A stretch of DNA of 64,000 nucleotides. Origin: Chitinophagaceae bacterium (GTDB lineage Bacteria > Bacteroidota > Bacteroidia > Chitinophagales > Chitinophagaceae). The position numbers and the translations under genes were made by a program. Below the pieces are notes generated by a model. It ran no database searches, was not told the origin of the DNA, and was given only the letters and a program-made list of their open reading frames with translations. Below, in pieces: positions 32,921 to 41,685 of this stretch (its first letter is position 1; each line of letters begins with the position of its first letter). The stretch covers positions 62,001 through 126,000 of the forward strand of contig JAMLGU010000003.1 of NCBI GenBank assembly GCA_023957575.1, given 5' to 3'.

Positions 32921-35311
32921 ATGGAGAATTTTGAGTCAGTATTGCCGGGTACAGATGAAATGCTTTCTTTCGACAAGTTTAAAGAAGGTGTTCTAAACGA
33001 TTACTATATTGTATGCCTTAGTCGCGAAACAAGCCTTTTGGGTCGCAAAGAAGTGCTTACCGGAAAAGCCAAATTCGGAATATTTGGCGATGGTAAAGAA
33101 GTGGCACAGGTAGCAATGGCCAAGTTCTTTAAACCCGGCGACTGGCGAAGCGGTTATTATCGCGACCAGACGTTTATGTATGCCATTGGCGAGGTAGAAC
33201 CCAAGCAATATTTTGCACAGCTCTATGCAGATCCTTCTCTTGAAAGAGAGCCTCATAGCATGGGCAGACAAATGAATAGCCACTACACCAGCCGCAATAT
33301 TGATGCAAATGGTGATTTTTTGGATTTGGTTCAAATTAAGAATATCGCCACTGACATGGCACCCACTGCGGGCCAGATGCCCAGATCTTTAGGATTGGCT
33401 TTTGCTTCCAAAAAATTCAGAAATGTAAATGAATTAAAACAATTTACCTCCTTATCGGATAATGGCAATGAAGTTTGTTTTTGTACCATAGGGGATGCCA
33501 GCACCAGCGAAGGCCATTTTTGGGAAACAATTAATGCCGCCGGCGTATTGCAGGTGCCCCTCGTTATTTTTGTATGGGACGACGGTTATGGTATTTCGGT
33601 TCCCCGCGAATATCAAACAACAAAAGGCTCCATTTCAAAAGCGTTGAAAGGCTTTGAAAAAGAGGAAGGAACAAATGGCTTTTATATTGCCAACGTAAAG
33701 GGCTGGGATTATATGGGTATGATAGAGATTTTTGAAGAAGGTATCAGCCTGGCAAGAGAAACCCATACTCCCATTTTGTTTCATGTGGAGGAACTAACGC
33801 AGCCGCAAGGACATAGCACTTCAGGAAGCCATGAAAGATATAAGTCAACCGAACGATTGGACTGGGAAAGAGAATGGGATGCCTTTAAAAAAATGAAAAC
33901 CTGGATTTTGGACAATTCTCTGGCAGATGAAAGTGAATTGGAAAAAATTGAATTTGAGGCAAGAAAAATCGTTAAGGAAAGCCGCGACAGCGCCTGGAAA
34001 GAATATATATCGCCCATTAAAGAGCAGATAACCAGAACAATAGAAATTATCAATCAGTTCATCATAGAATTTCCGGACAAAACAAAAGAGCTAAAAAGTA
34101 TTTCGGCCAGTTTATCGGGATTGCGAGAGCCCTTGAGAAAAAATGTACTGAAAAGCCTTCACAAGGCGATGATGATAGTGGGAGAAGAAAATGCAGCTGT
34201 TGCCAAATCATATTACAACAGCCTTTTGGAAGAAAATATCAATATTTATGACTCAAATCTATATGATAATGGCCCAAAAAGCGCTTTAAATGTTCAAACC
34301 ATTGCTCCGGTTATTACGGATGCCTCTCCAACAATCAACGGGTATGAAATACTAAATCACTATTTCGACCAATTATTTGAAAAAAACCCTAAGGCATTTG
34401 CCTTTGGCGAAGATGTGGGGAAAATTGGGGGCGTGAATCAGGGTTTTGTCGGTTTGCAGAAAAAATACGGTGAGAACCGGATTTTCGATACAGGCATCAG
34501 AGAGTTGACAATAATCGGCCAGGCAATTGGTCTGGCGCTTAGAGGATTGAAACCGATAGCAGAAATTCAGTATTTAGATTATCTCCTTTACGCACTGCAA
34601 CCGTTGAGCGATGATGTGGCCACACTGTATTACAGAACCGGAGGTCAGCAAAGTTGTCCTTTAATCATTCGTACCAGAGGCCACAGATTAGAAGGAATTT
34701 GGCACAGCGGATCTCCGATGGGTATGATAATCAACGCATTGCGAGGAATGTACGTTTGTGTGCCGCGAAATATGGTGCAGGCGGCCTGCATGTATAATAC
34801 ACTGATGCAAAGCAATGACCCGGGGTTGATTATTGAACCGCTTAATGGCTACAGGCTCAAAGAAAAGCAACCCGAAAACCTGGGAGACATGAAACTGGCG
34901 CTGGGTGTACCTGAAGTTCTGGAGGCTGGCGGTGATATAACCATTGTGAGCTATGGTTCTACCTTGCGTATTGTACAAGAAGCAATAAATATCGTAAAAC
35001 CTCTTGGCATAAGTTGCGAGTTAATAGACGTACAAACCCTTTTGCCTTTTGACATTCATCATGACATTTTAAAATCACTGAAAAAAACGAATCGTATTCT
35101 GTTTGTGGATGAAGATGTACCCGGTGGCGCAGCAGCTTATATGTTCAACAAGGTGATGGAAGAACAGGGTGGTTATCGCTATTTAGATGTAGCGCCAAGA
35201 ACCATAACCGGCAAGGAACACAGACCTGCTTATGGTACCGATGGCGATTATTTCAGCAAGCCGAATGCTGAACAAATAGCAGATACCTTAATAGACATGA
35301 TGAAAGAATAA
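32921..35311 (+). CDS. 2-oxoacid dehydrogenase E1, fused alpha and beta subunits
   Basis: 796 residues. The first half (about 1-380) is the E1-alpha thiamine-diphosphate domain (GQMPRSLGLAFASKK; GDASTSEGHFWETINAAGV ending WDDGYGIS, a variant of the GDG-N26-NN site). A linker follows (about 380-460), then E1-beta from YEILNHYFDQLFEKNPKA with FAFGEDVGKIGG, GIRELTIIGQAIGLAL and the C-terminal transketolase domain (SYGSTLRIVQEA). It decarboxylates a 2-oxoacid and passes the acyl group to a lipoylated E2. Branched-chain 2-oxoacid or acetoin/pyruvate are possible; Bacteroidota fused E1s are usually annotated as 2-oxoisovalerate type. No E2 or E3 is adjacent. Confidence 0.92.
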   Translation: MENFESVLPGTDEMLSFDKFKEGVLNDYYIVCLSRETSLLGRKEVLTGKAKFGIFGDGKEVAQVAMAKFFKPGDWRSGYYRDQTFMYAIGEVEPKQYFAQLYADPSLEREPHSMGRQMNSHYTSRNIDANGDFLDLVQIKNIATDMAPTAGQMPRSLGLAFASKKFRNVNELKQFTSLSDNGNEVCFCTIGDASTSEGHFWETINAAGVLQVPLVIFVWDDGYGISVPREYQTTKGSISKALKGFEKEEGTNGFYIANVKGWDYMGMIEIFEEGISLARETHTPILFHVEELTQPQGHSTSGSHERYKSTERLDWEREWDAFKKMKTWILDNSLADESELEKIEFEARKIVKESRDSAWKEYISPIKEQITRTIEIINQFIIEFPDKTKELKSISASLSGLREPLRKNVLKSLHKAMMIVGEENAAVAKSYYNSLLEENINIYDSNLYDNGPKSALNVQTIAPVITDASPTINGYEILNHYFDQLFEKNPKAFAFGEDVGKIGGVNQGFVGLQKKYGENRIFDTGIRELTIIGQAIGLALRGLKPIAEIQYLDYLLYALQPLSDDVATLYYRTGGQQSCPLIIRTRGHRLEGIWHSGSPMGMIINALRGMYVCVPRNMVQAACMYNTLMQSNDPGLIIEPLNGYRLKEKQPENLGDMKLALGVPEVLEAGGDITIVSYGSTLRIVQEAINIVKPLGISCELIDVQTLLPFDIHHDILKSLKKTNRILFVDEDVPGGAAAYMFNKVMEEQGGYRYLDVAPRTITGKEHRPAYGTDGDYFSKPNAEQIADTLIDMMKE

Positions 35312-35343
35312 TATTGCTTCTCCAACAGTAAATATTCTGCTTT

Positions 35344-35481
35344 TCAACTATCCACTTTAGTGAGCGCCGTGGCTTTGTACGCAGCAATTTGATTGGTTTT
35401 CAGGCTTTTTATTTCATATTGAGGGTCTTCGGCGCTGGTATGGTGGGTATAACCTTTATAAATAAAGTCGCTTGTGTGCAT
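35344..35481 (-). pseudogene. C-terminal fragment of a DUF2945 (HVA1, Tudor-like) protein
   Basis: 45 codons from ATG to TGA, read by eye on the minus strand: MHTSDFIYKGYTHH, then DPQYEIKS and NQIAAYKATAL. This matches the second half of the DUF2945 hypervirulence-associated Tudor-domain family (HTxDFxxKGYTHH ... PQYEIKS). The first 20-25 residues, expected to begin with a GDKVxW motif, are missing, and an in-frame TGA lies five codons upstream. The end of the decayed insertion element is 2 bp beyond the ATG (35483), so the element probably broke the gene. Not present as a full gene in the window. Confidence 0.7.
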
Positions 35482-35482
35482 T

Positions 35483-36678
35483 TTCCTGACTTGTCACCCT
35501 CAAATTTACTGCGGTTGTAAGTTATTGTTTATCAGTATTTTAATATTTTATTTGGTTATTTTTACCGCACTAAGGGGTATTTTTTATGAAAATTAGGGTG
35601 GTAAAAACGGCATCCCAAGCCAGTGCGGTTCAAGTGGTTCGGTACCGAAAGGGCAAGCGGATTATTGTGCAGCATATCGGCTCTGCGCACAGTGATGCGG
35701 AACTGGAGAATCTGATGGTTGTAGCCCAAGAATGGATAAACGATTATTCTAAACAGCTCTCTGTTTTTCCTGATAAAAGCCATAATAAACTACTCCTGCT
35801 CAATCACTGTACTTTCATTGGTGTTCTACGCCGTTATTTCTACGAGCAGATAAATTTGATTCAAGACAGATTGGGTTTTGATAAACTGCCACCATTATTG
35901 AAAGAAATAAAGTAAAAGAATTTACAGTTGTTCCGAATGCAGCAATGATTAGTTCGAAAATATTGTCCAATTAACCCAAAACAATATCAATTTTATTGTA
36001 GGAGCAAGGCTGGGCAATATCCCGGCAGATTTGCTTGAAATCGTAGATATACAGATTGACAGGCAAGACGGCAAAAGTATCAGGATAAAAACAGAATTGG
36101 GTTATCTGATTTGTAGTTATTCTTCTGTGCGGTATTGCATAGATTTGTATGAGATGAACAAGCAAATCGAAAAACCAAGACAAGTGATAGCTACGCCTTC
36201 CAAAACAAAAAAAACGAAGTTTACCAAAAGCAATAAACAACAGATAGAACTCAGGCGAAGACCTTATCGAAAAAACAAAAAAGTTACTTGGCATTAAAGG
36301 TTATTACACCAATTTAGAAGAAAAGACTGTAGATAATAAAATAATCATAGAGCGCTATCACGAGCTTTATAGAATAGAGTATTGTTTTAGAGTGTCGAAA
36401 AACGATTTGCAGACAAGACCCATATTCCATTTCAAGAAACAACCCAACAAACTGCACAAATTGATTTGTTTTATGGCATTGGTGATCTCTAAGCACATCG
36501 AAATAAAAGCAGATGTGTCAATACGAAGGTTCTTAGCCGAGGCAAAAAGAATAGCGGGCGGGCAAAACCTAAACCGTATGACGGGCAAAACGGTACCTAT
36601 CAAAGCCGAACCAACTGAAAAAATGAGGGGGCTGGTCGGCAAATTATTTCCACCGCACTAAAAGAGACAAGTCAGGAA
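35483..36678 (+). mobile_element. decayed IS1634-family insertion sequence
   Basis: TTCCTGACTTGTC (35483-35495) and GACAAGTCAGGAA (36666-36678) are perfect 13-bp terminal inverted repeats bounding 1196 bp, shorter than a functional IS1634-type element. The internal transposase is deleted and frameshifted. No target duplication is evident. It lies between the E1 gene and the accessory block. Confidence 0.75.
35586..36661 (+). pseudogene. IS1634-family transposase, deleted and frameshifted
   Basis: Three pieces in different frames read as one DDE transposase. The N-terminal part runs from 35586 (MKIRVVKTASQASAVQVVRY) to about 35905. A piece with FTVVPNAAMISS continues out of frame as NFIVGARLGNIPADLL (about 35925-36270). 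The C-terminal piece (IEKTKKLLGIKGYY ... VSKNDLQTRPIFHF) runs to 36661. A deletion at about 35905-35925 removed the region of the first catalytic Asp. Where active homologues have ADAAMIS, this copy reads PNAAMIS, so a second Asp is also lost. Frameshifts lie near 35955 and 36255. Not functional. Confidence 0.8.
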
Positions 36679-36750
36679 GAAAAAGGTGGAGAATATCCTG
36701 TATGGCAGCAATGCGGCTAAAATAAATGATTCTAAAAACTTATGTCGTTG

Positions 36751-37371
36751 CTACGATATTTTTGTATCTGTTTGTAGCGCTGATTTTCTGTGGAATAAAA
36801 TTTTGAGAAACAGGAAAGGCAATACCACTAATGCAGCGCCCCAAAGCTCGTGACCGGAAAAATATTCAGGATGCTTTTTTACGAACATCATTTGTACAAA
36901 CGCGCCAATAATAATAGAAACGTGCAAAATCAATTGCCCTCTTTCGAACACAGCTATTTGTAAACCCTTGTTTCCTATCTGCTTCCGGTAGAGCGCATAT
37001 TGCACAGCAAAAAGCATAATATTGAGATCGAAGCCGAAATTGTGCAGCAACAGCGTGCGTAAATTGACAATCACCAAATCCTGATTGTCGAAGTTGAGCA
37101 TCACTCCAAAAAACACAATAATCAATGAGAGGTAACAAAAATATACGAACATGTTCGCGGCAATTATGCCTACAGATGGCTTTTTCCCATCTGCTTGTCC
37201 ATTCTTCCGGGCATGTATAATATCAATAATTGTTTGAACTAATAACTGAAACCAAAACAAGTAAATGATGTAGAAGACGGTCACCTGCCCCGCTATCACC
37301 CCCCAGATAGTGATGAGCAGAAAGGTGAGGGTTTCTACCGTGTGAAAATATTTTGGTGATGTAATATTCAT
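36751..37371 (-). CDS. integral membrane protein (DUF6498-like)
   Basis: 206 residues with five or six transmembrane segments (about 12-32, 36-55, 72-95, 108-125, 139-160, 172-193). Segments such as YIIYLFWFQLLVQTIIDIIHA and HNFGFDLNIMLFAVQYALY suggest the DUF6498 family, but this match is tentative. No catalytic motif is visible. It lies 27 bp downstream of the WG-repeat gene on the same strand and may be co-transcribed with it. Function unknown. Confidence 0.7.
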   Translation of the reverse strand: MNITSPKYFHTVETLTFLLITIWGVIAGQVTVFYIIYLFWFQLLVQTIIDIIHARKNGQADGKKPSVGIIAANMFVYFCYLSLIIVFFGVMLNFDNQDLVIVNLRTLLLHNFGFDLNIMLFAVQYALYRKQIGNKGLQIAVFERGQLILHVSIIIGAFVQMMFVKKHPEYFSGHELWGAALVVLPFLFLKILFHRKSALQTDTKIS

Positions 37372-37398
37372 TTCTGTGGCTTTGGTGATTCACGTCCG

Positions 37399-39798
37399 CT
37401 ATTTTATTTCTTTCCCTGTTTTATCAATATAAAATTCTCTACCCCTGTCATCTGTCACTTTGGCTTTGCCATCTATAAAATCTCCGGCAACCCGGTAATG
37501 ACCACCTATCACTTCCTTTCCTGTGGTATCTATGTAACGCCACAGTCCCGAGAATCCTTTCGCAGCCGCCAGGCCTTCTGAAAAAGGTTTTATATCCTGA
37601 TAACGACTATTTTCTAATTCCTTACCTGTTTTATCTATAATGCCACCGTCCAGAATATACCCTTTGGTTACGCCACTTATGGACTGCTTGCCCATTACCT
37701 CTTCTAAGGCATCGTATTTTTTTGCTTCTTTTTTAAGCTTTTCATAATTGTATTTTACCTTATACAGTCCTTCGCATAAACTGATAGCCTGGTTATAACA
37801 AAACGGCAATAGCACTTTGTCTGTTTTATCTATCAGCCCCCAATCGCCATTGTATTCCACCCAGGCAATGCCGTCTTCAAAACTGTTTACATTTTCATAT
37901 TGCAGCTTTATGACTTCTTTTCCCGTTTTATCTATAAAACCCCATTTGCCTCCATAGCCTTTAACAGCGGCAAGCTCTTCTGAAAAATCCGATACTTCAC
38001 CATAACCCAAATTGCCTTTGATATCCTTGCTATTAGATTGAGCTATTTCCTTTCCTGTTCTATCTACAAAAAACCATCCCGGTGTACCATAAGAACTACT
38101 TACGGCTACAGCTGCCAGTCCTTCCTTAAAAGGACGTACCTCCATATATTTAGGCTGAATCAAGATATTACCGTTGGCATCTTTAAGCCCGTACTGGCTT
38201 TGTCCGCCCACAAACCAACCTTCGCTGTTTGCATTGCCTGTGGTATTGTCGGATATTATGTTGCCGGCTTTATCAATAAAGAATTCCTGTGTGCCTTTTT
38301 TTACTTTTGCCTTTCCGTTGGTAAAATTTTCTGCCTTATCATATTGTGCTTTGATAATGAATTTTCCTGTTTTATCTATAAAGCCCCATTTGCCATAATA
38401 ATTTACAGCAGCTATCCCTTCGTTAAAATCTAACACAGCATCTAATCCAGTTAAATAGCCGGCTTTTTTCTTAGATACAAAACCTATTACTACTTCACCT
38501 GTTTTGTTTATAAATTCCCAGGCAATACCACCCCATACTGCCGCCAAACCTTCTGAAAAACTGTGTGCCTTTGTCCATTTGTCTGTAAACGGGAAGGCTT
38601 CTATGCCCGTCTTGTCAATGTAGCCGTACTGTGTACGGCGGTTATAGCCTGCAGGGATAAAACTTACCAATGCCAATCCATCAGAAAAATCACTTACCGT
38701 TGTGTATGTGGGCGCTTTAATCACCACTTGCGTAAGGCTGTCCATTAAGCCGTATTCGGGTTTTGATGTTGAAGTAGAATATGCAAACCATACAAGCCCT
38801 TCTTCGCCGGTGGGTATGGTGAGAGGGGCATTTTCGGGTGTAAAAAAGACCTGCAAATCATTGCTTTTGAGCAGTAAACAATAACCAACCGGTTTCCATC
38901 CTTTAACTATACGAATATATTTTGCCGCATTTGTTACCCCATTGGTCATATCTACAAGGCTGTACTCTTCGGATTTCAATTTGTTTAATTCGGCGGATAT
39001 TTGTTCAAATAGCTGCGCATTGTTTGGGTTGTTTTTTACGGTTCCTGCTACAATCCATAGGCTTTCCTTATCGCTTAAATTGAGTGCCGCCAAGCCAAAT
39101 CCATCTAACGGTTTATTACTGGCATAAAGCGTATAGGTTTTGCCGTTTTCCTCATGCTTACCCAGCAAATCACCTTTTACATCTTCCAAATAAGCCGTCA
39201 AAAGGGCTTTAAACTGATTGTAAAAATTGGGACTTAACTTATCTGATGCGGCAGGCAAATTTTTATTAGCGGGGTATGCACTAAGTGAAAACACAGGAAT
39301 GTCAATACTGCTTATTTTAGGCTTGGCCTCCACAGCACCTCTAATGGTAACATTTTTGCTTTGGATGTCTGATGCTTCCAATACCTTTCCTGTGCCGTCG
39401 CATTTGGCACAAGTTTTGGTTACTTTTGTTGTGGTTACACCAACCGTTATAGGCTGATTACCTATTTGTTCTGTAATTGGCACGTAAACATCTTTTACTA
39501 CCTTGCCTTTACCGTGGCAAACCATACATTCAACCATTTCGGGCAGGCGAAAATCTTGGAAAAATTTTTTTCGAGTTAGTGTATCGTAGCCCAAGGTAAA
39601 CACTCCTTTTTGTTGTATAAGCACTTCATCTCCCGTTATTACATAGGCAACTACTAAATAAGGGTTATTGGTGCTTTTTTTGATATACGTTTTACCCAGC
39701 ATCGCCTTCAACGCTTGTTCATTACCTTGTTGTTCTTTATCGGTCTGTGCATTGGCAAAAATTGGAAAGAGCAGCAAAAGAAAAAGTAGCTTTTTCAT
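37399..39798 (-). CDS. secreted WG-repeat protein with N-terminal CxxCxGxG pair
   Basis: 799 residues with a signal peptide (1-17, ending ANAQ). Residues 91-140 hold two CxxCxGxG units (C91/C94 and C130/C133, CMVCHGKGK and CAKCDGTGK), like half of a DnaJ zinc-finger domain. From about residue 340 to the end there are roughly eleven WG repeats with the consensus WGFIDKTGKEVI ... F.EGLAAV, each 30-60 residues. WG repeats form beta-propeller-like or solenoid structures thought to mediate binding; no enzymatic motif is seen. The combination of zinc ribbon and WG repeats on a secreted protein is unusual. It probably acts at the cell surface or in the periplasm. Confidence 0.85.
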   Translation of the reverse strand: MKKLLFLLLLFPIFANAQTDKEQQGNEQALKAMLGKTYIKKSTNNPYLVVAYVITGDEVLIQQKGVFTLGYDTLTRKKFFQDFRLPEMVECMVCHGKGKVVKDVYVPITEQIGNQPITVGVTTTKVTKTCAKCDGTGKVLEASDIQSKNVTIRGAVEAKPKISSIDIPVFSLSAYPANKNLPAASDKLSPNFYNQFKALLTAYLEDVKGDLLGKHEENGKTYTLYASNKPLDGFGLAALNLSDKESLWIVAGTVKNNPNNAQLFEQISAELNKLKSEEYSLVDMTNGVTNAAKYIRIVKGWKPVGYCLLLKSNDLQVFFTPENAPLTIPTGEEGLVWFAYSTSTSKPEYGLMDSLTQVVIKAPTYTTVSDFSDGLALVSFIPAGYNRRTQYGYIDKTGIEAFPFTDKWTKAHSFSEGLAAVWGGIAWEFINKTGEVVIGFVSKKKAGYLTGLDAVLDFNEGIAAVNYYGKWGFIDKTGKFIIKAQYDKAENFTNGKAKVKKGTQEFFIDKAGNIISDNTTGNANSEGWFVGGQSQYGLKDANGNILIQPKYMEVRPFKEGLAAVAVSSSYGTPGWFFVDRTGKEIAQSNSKDIKGNLGYGEVSDFSEELAAVKGYGGKWGFIDKTGKEVIKLQYENVNSFEDGIAWVEYNGDWGLIDKTDKVLLPFCYNQAISLCEGLYKVKYNYEKLKKEAKKYDALEEVMGKQSISGVTKGYILDGGIIDKTGKELENSRYQDIKPFSEGLAAAKGFSGLWRYIDTTGKEVIGGHYRVAGDFIDGKAKVTDDRGREFYIDKTGKEIK

Positions 39799-39824
39799 AA
39801 TATTTGAAGTTTAATGAGTGATTA

Positions 39825-39938
39825 TTTTTTTTCGGTGGCAGCGGCGCCGTAGCCTTTGAGAAATATTATCCGGATTTCATTATTTCGGGATTTGGAAACT
39901 ATTGCCAGAAGATGGAAACCTAAAACGAGTTGTTTCAT
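39825..39938 (-). other. possible small ORF (38 codons)
   Basis: In the 200-bp gap between the WG-repeat gene and the next ORF, an ATG at 39936-39938 opens 38 codons (MKQLVLGFHLLAIV ... GYGAAATEKK). No homologue is recognised, no ribosome site or promoter is evident and it could be chance. Confidence 0.2.
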
Positions 39939-39999
39939 GGTTTTTTAATTTTTTAATGAACAGTTATTATATTTCTTTACCCGTTTTAACAATGTCAAT

Positions 40000-40254
40000 T
40001 TAGCCTTTACTGATTAATATGTAGGTCAGAAAGCCCAACGAGCTAAGTAATCCGATAATCAGGATGATTGGAATGGCGATGTTTCTTTTTTTGCCGTCTT
40101 TACGGATATTTCTCCAAATCAAAAAAGAGATAATTCCAAATGGATAGGCGCAAAAAAGTGCAACCCAATAGAACCATATTATTCCTACTGCTGAGAACCA
40201 GAGTGCAAAGAAGGTGGCGAGTGTAAACAGTATGTCGTTCTTGGATATTTTCAT
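40000..40254 (-). CDS. small membrane protein, unknown
   Basis: 84 residues with three hydrophobic segments (about 9-28, 30-48, 60-80) separated by short basic loops (RNIRKDGKKR). No family is recognised. It is 49 bp downstream of the 207-residue membrane protein gene on the same strand. Starts MKISKNDILF at 40252-40254. It may be a regulatory or assembly subunit of its neighbour, but there is no evidence for that. Moderate certainty that it is a real gene, based on hydrophobicity pattern and codon use. Confidence 0.55.
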   Translation of the reverse strand: MKISKNDILFTLATFFALWFSAVGIIWFYWVALFCAYPFGIISFLIWRNIRKDGKKRNIAIPIILIIGLLSSLGFLTYILISKG

Positions 40255-40303
40255 TTTGTTATTTGTGTTTATAGTTTAATTGTGTTTAAGTGATGAACAT
40301 TTT

Positions 40304-40927
40304 TCAGTCCTTTATTTTAATTTGTTTTATTGTCTGCATTGTTAGTTGCCGGTATTTGAGGTAAAACATTTTTGGGAATTTCAGTACCACTAATCTTCTT
40401 GGGCTGTTTACTTTGATGGATTTTGCCAGGTAAATTCCCATAAAACCGATGACGATCAGTTTTATAAAGATGAAACCGCTTTTGTATTCAGCCGGTATCA
40501 ATGAAAAAAGCAAAAACAGAAAAGAGACTGCAACGACCACAAAAACGATATTGCCGTAATAAGTAAAAGGGGTGTGCCCTGTCCAGATTTCACAAGCTGG
40601 ATTGGCCGACTTTGCCCTTTGCACCAATTCTTTGACAAAGGGAATGTATGTTTCAGCCTGGTCGCCAAAGTCAGCCATACCTTTGTAAGTGCAGGAATAA
40701 ATATCGTAAACAGTTTGATTTTTCAAAGTTATTTTACAACAATAATTATTGAGCCGATAACGGTTATTCGGGTGGTAAAACAACCGTAAACTTTCTATTT
40801 CGGAATAAGAAATTTGAATATTAGTTCCCTTTTCCTGGCGGTAGCTAATGCCCTGTTCAGAAAGCTCCCAGCTTTGGGGCTTTTGGAGTGCCGATTTTCT
40901 GTATGTGTAAAGACTGTTCAAATTCAT
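40304..40927 (-). CDS. hypothetical membrane protein (possible N-terminal truncation)
   Basis: 207 residues from the ATG at 40925-40927. The frame stays open another 21 codons upstream to a TTG at 40988-40990, where the IS91-type transposase remnant begins. The original N-terminus may therefore have been lost. The N-terminal two thirds are soluble and beta-rich (SYSEIESLRLFYHP, CCKITLKNQTVYDIYS), resembling a PH-like fold. Two hydrophobic segments (about residues 125-165) follow, then a short basic tail. No family is recognised. It lies in the accessory block between the WG-repeat gene and mobile-element debris. Confidence 0.6.
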   Translation of the reverse strand: MNLNSLYTYRKSALQKPQSWELSEQGISYRQEKGTNIQISYSEIESLRLFYHPNNRYRLNNYCCKITLKNQTVYDIYSCTYKGMADFGDQAETYIPFVKELVQRAKSANPACEIWTGHTPFTYYGNIVFVVVAVSFLFLLFSLIPAEYKSGFIFIKLIVIGFMGIYLAKSIKVNSPRRLVVLKFPKMFYLKYRQLTMQTIKQIKIKD

Positions 40928-40980
40928 TTTCAAATGTAGGTTTTTTCCCAATTTGTCAATATCAAAACGTTCATAAAATG

Positions 40981-41331
40981 ATGAAGCCAAATCTCCGTGA
41001 ATTTATGCAATGGGTAGCGCAAGATATACCGCCTTTGCGTTTAATGCGCATCCGTCATTAGGGGATCCTAAGCAACATCTGGAAACGGAGTAAACTACAG
41101 GCTTTACAAAAACAATTGAAGATAAAAAGATCAAATGTAAAAGCAAAGATATTGCTAAGGAAATGCCCCTGTTGCTATATCCGCACAATGGTAACAGTTG
41201 AAGTGTTTGGCAAGCAGGGCCGCCAACGAAATAAAAAACCGCCTGGCAGAAACCGGAGCAGGAAGCCCGAAAAAATAAAATCGGCTGCTGGTCCGACTCC
41301 CATCCACCCATCGCTTCTTGGGATTGATTAA
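40981..41331 (+). pseudogene. C-terminal remnant of an IS91-type transposase
   Basis: A readable stretch starts MKPNLREFMQWVAQDIPP and contains LRLMRIRH, an in-frame TAG at the place of the conserved Tyr, then GILSNIWKRSKLQAL and a CPCC zinc-binding pair in a tail TMVTVEVFGKQGRQR. Order and motifs match the C-terminal part of IS91/IS801-type (Y2) transposases (xRIRHYGxLxN ... CPxC). Stop codon and missing N-terminal HUH domain show it is inactive. Its left end overlaps the start of the minus-strand membrane protein. Family match from memory. Confidence 0.6.
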
Positions 41332-41477
41332 GGATAAAGAGAAAACCAAAATAGTTTTATTATTTGATGGGAAGAGCCCGAAAACAAACTAAGAGACTAC
41401 CGCTTTCCAAAAACCAATCGGTGCCGCTAAACAGGTTCCTGAGCTTGCCGAAGGAACCGGACCCGATAAATAGAGGG

Positions 41478-41507
41478 AAAGCCCCGGTCGTTTAAGATCG
41501 GGGCTTT
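41478..41507. terminator. GC-rich hairpin with T tract
   Basis: AAAGCCCCGGTC and GATCGGGGCTTT form a 12-bp stem with one G-U pair and a 6-nt loop, followed on the plus strand by CTTAG and a T-rich stretch. It looks like an intrinsic terminator, usable in both directions, left over near the mobile-element remnant and 160 bp before the IS66 left end. Confidence 0.6.
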
Positions 41508-41685
41508 CTTAGTATATTTTAAAGCTCGATTATTGGTGGCTTTTTTCAATCCGTTTAATACTTAGGCGACGTTATTTTCTTTTTCTTTTCGGATTCGGCT
41601 GATTCTTTTTACTTCATTCGATTTTTCTTTTAATTCATTCTCAATATCATAATCATCTTGAAGTGTATCCCTTCGTCCAACCCCG

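Noticed and set aside
36679..36750. Missing N-terminal part of DUF2945 to the right of the IS1634 remnant
   Set aside because: No GDKVxW-like sequence in the needed orientation could be found there.
41430..41460. tRNA-like stem (GGTTCC ... GGAACC)
   Set aside because: A single hairpin with GAGCTTGCCGAAG inside; no cloverleaf, anticodon arm or acceptor stem could be built.
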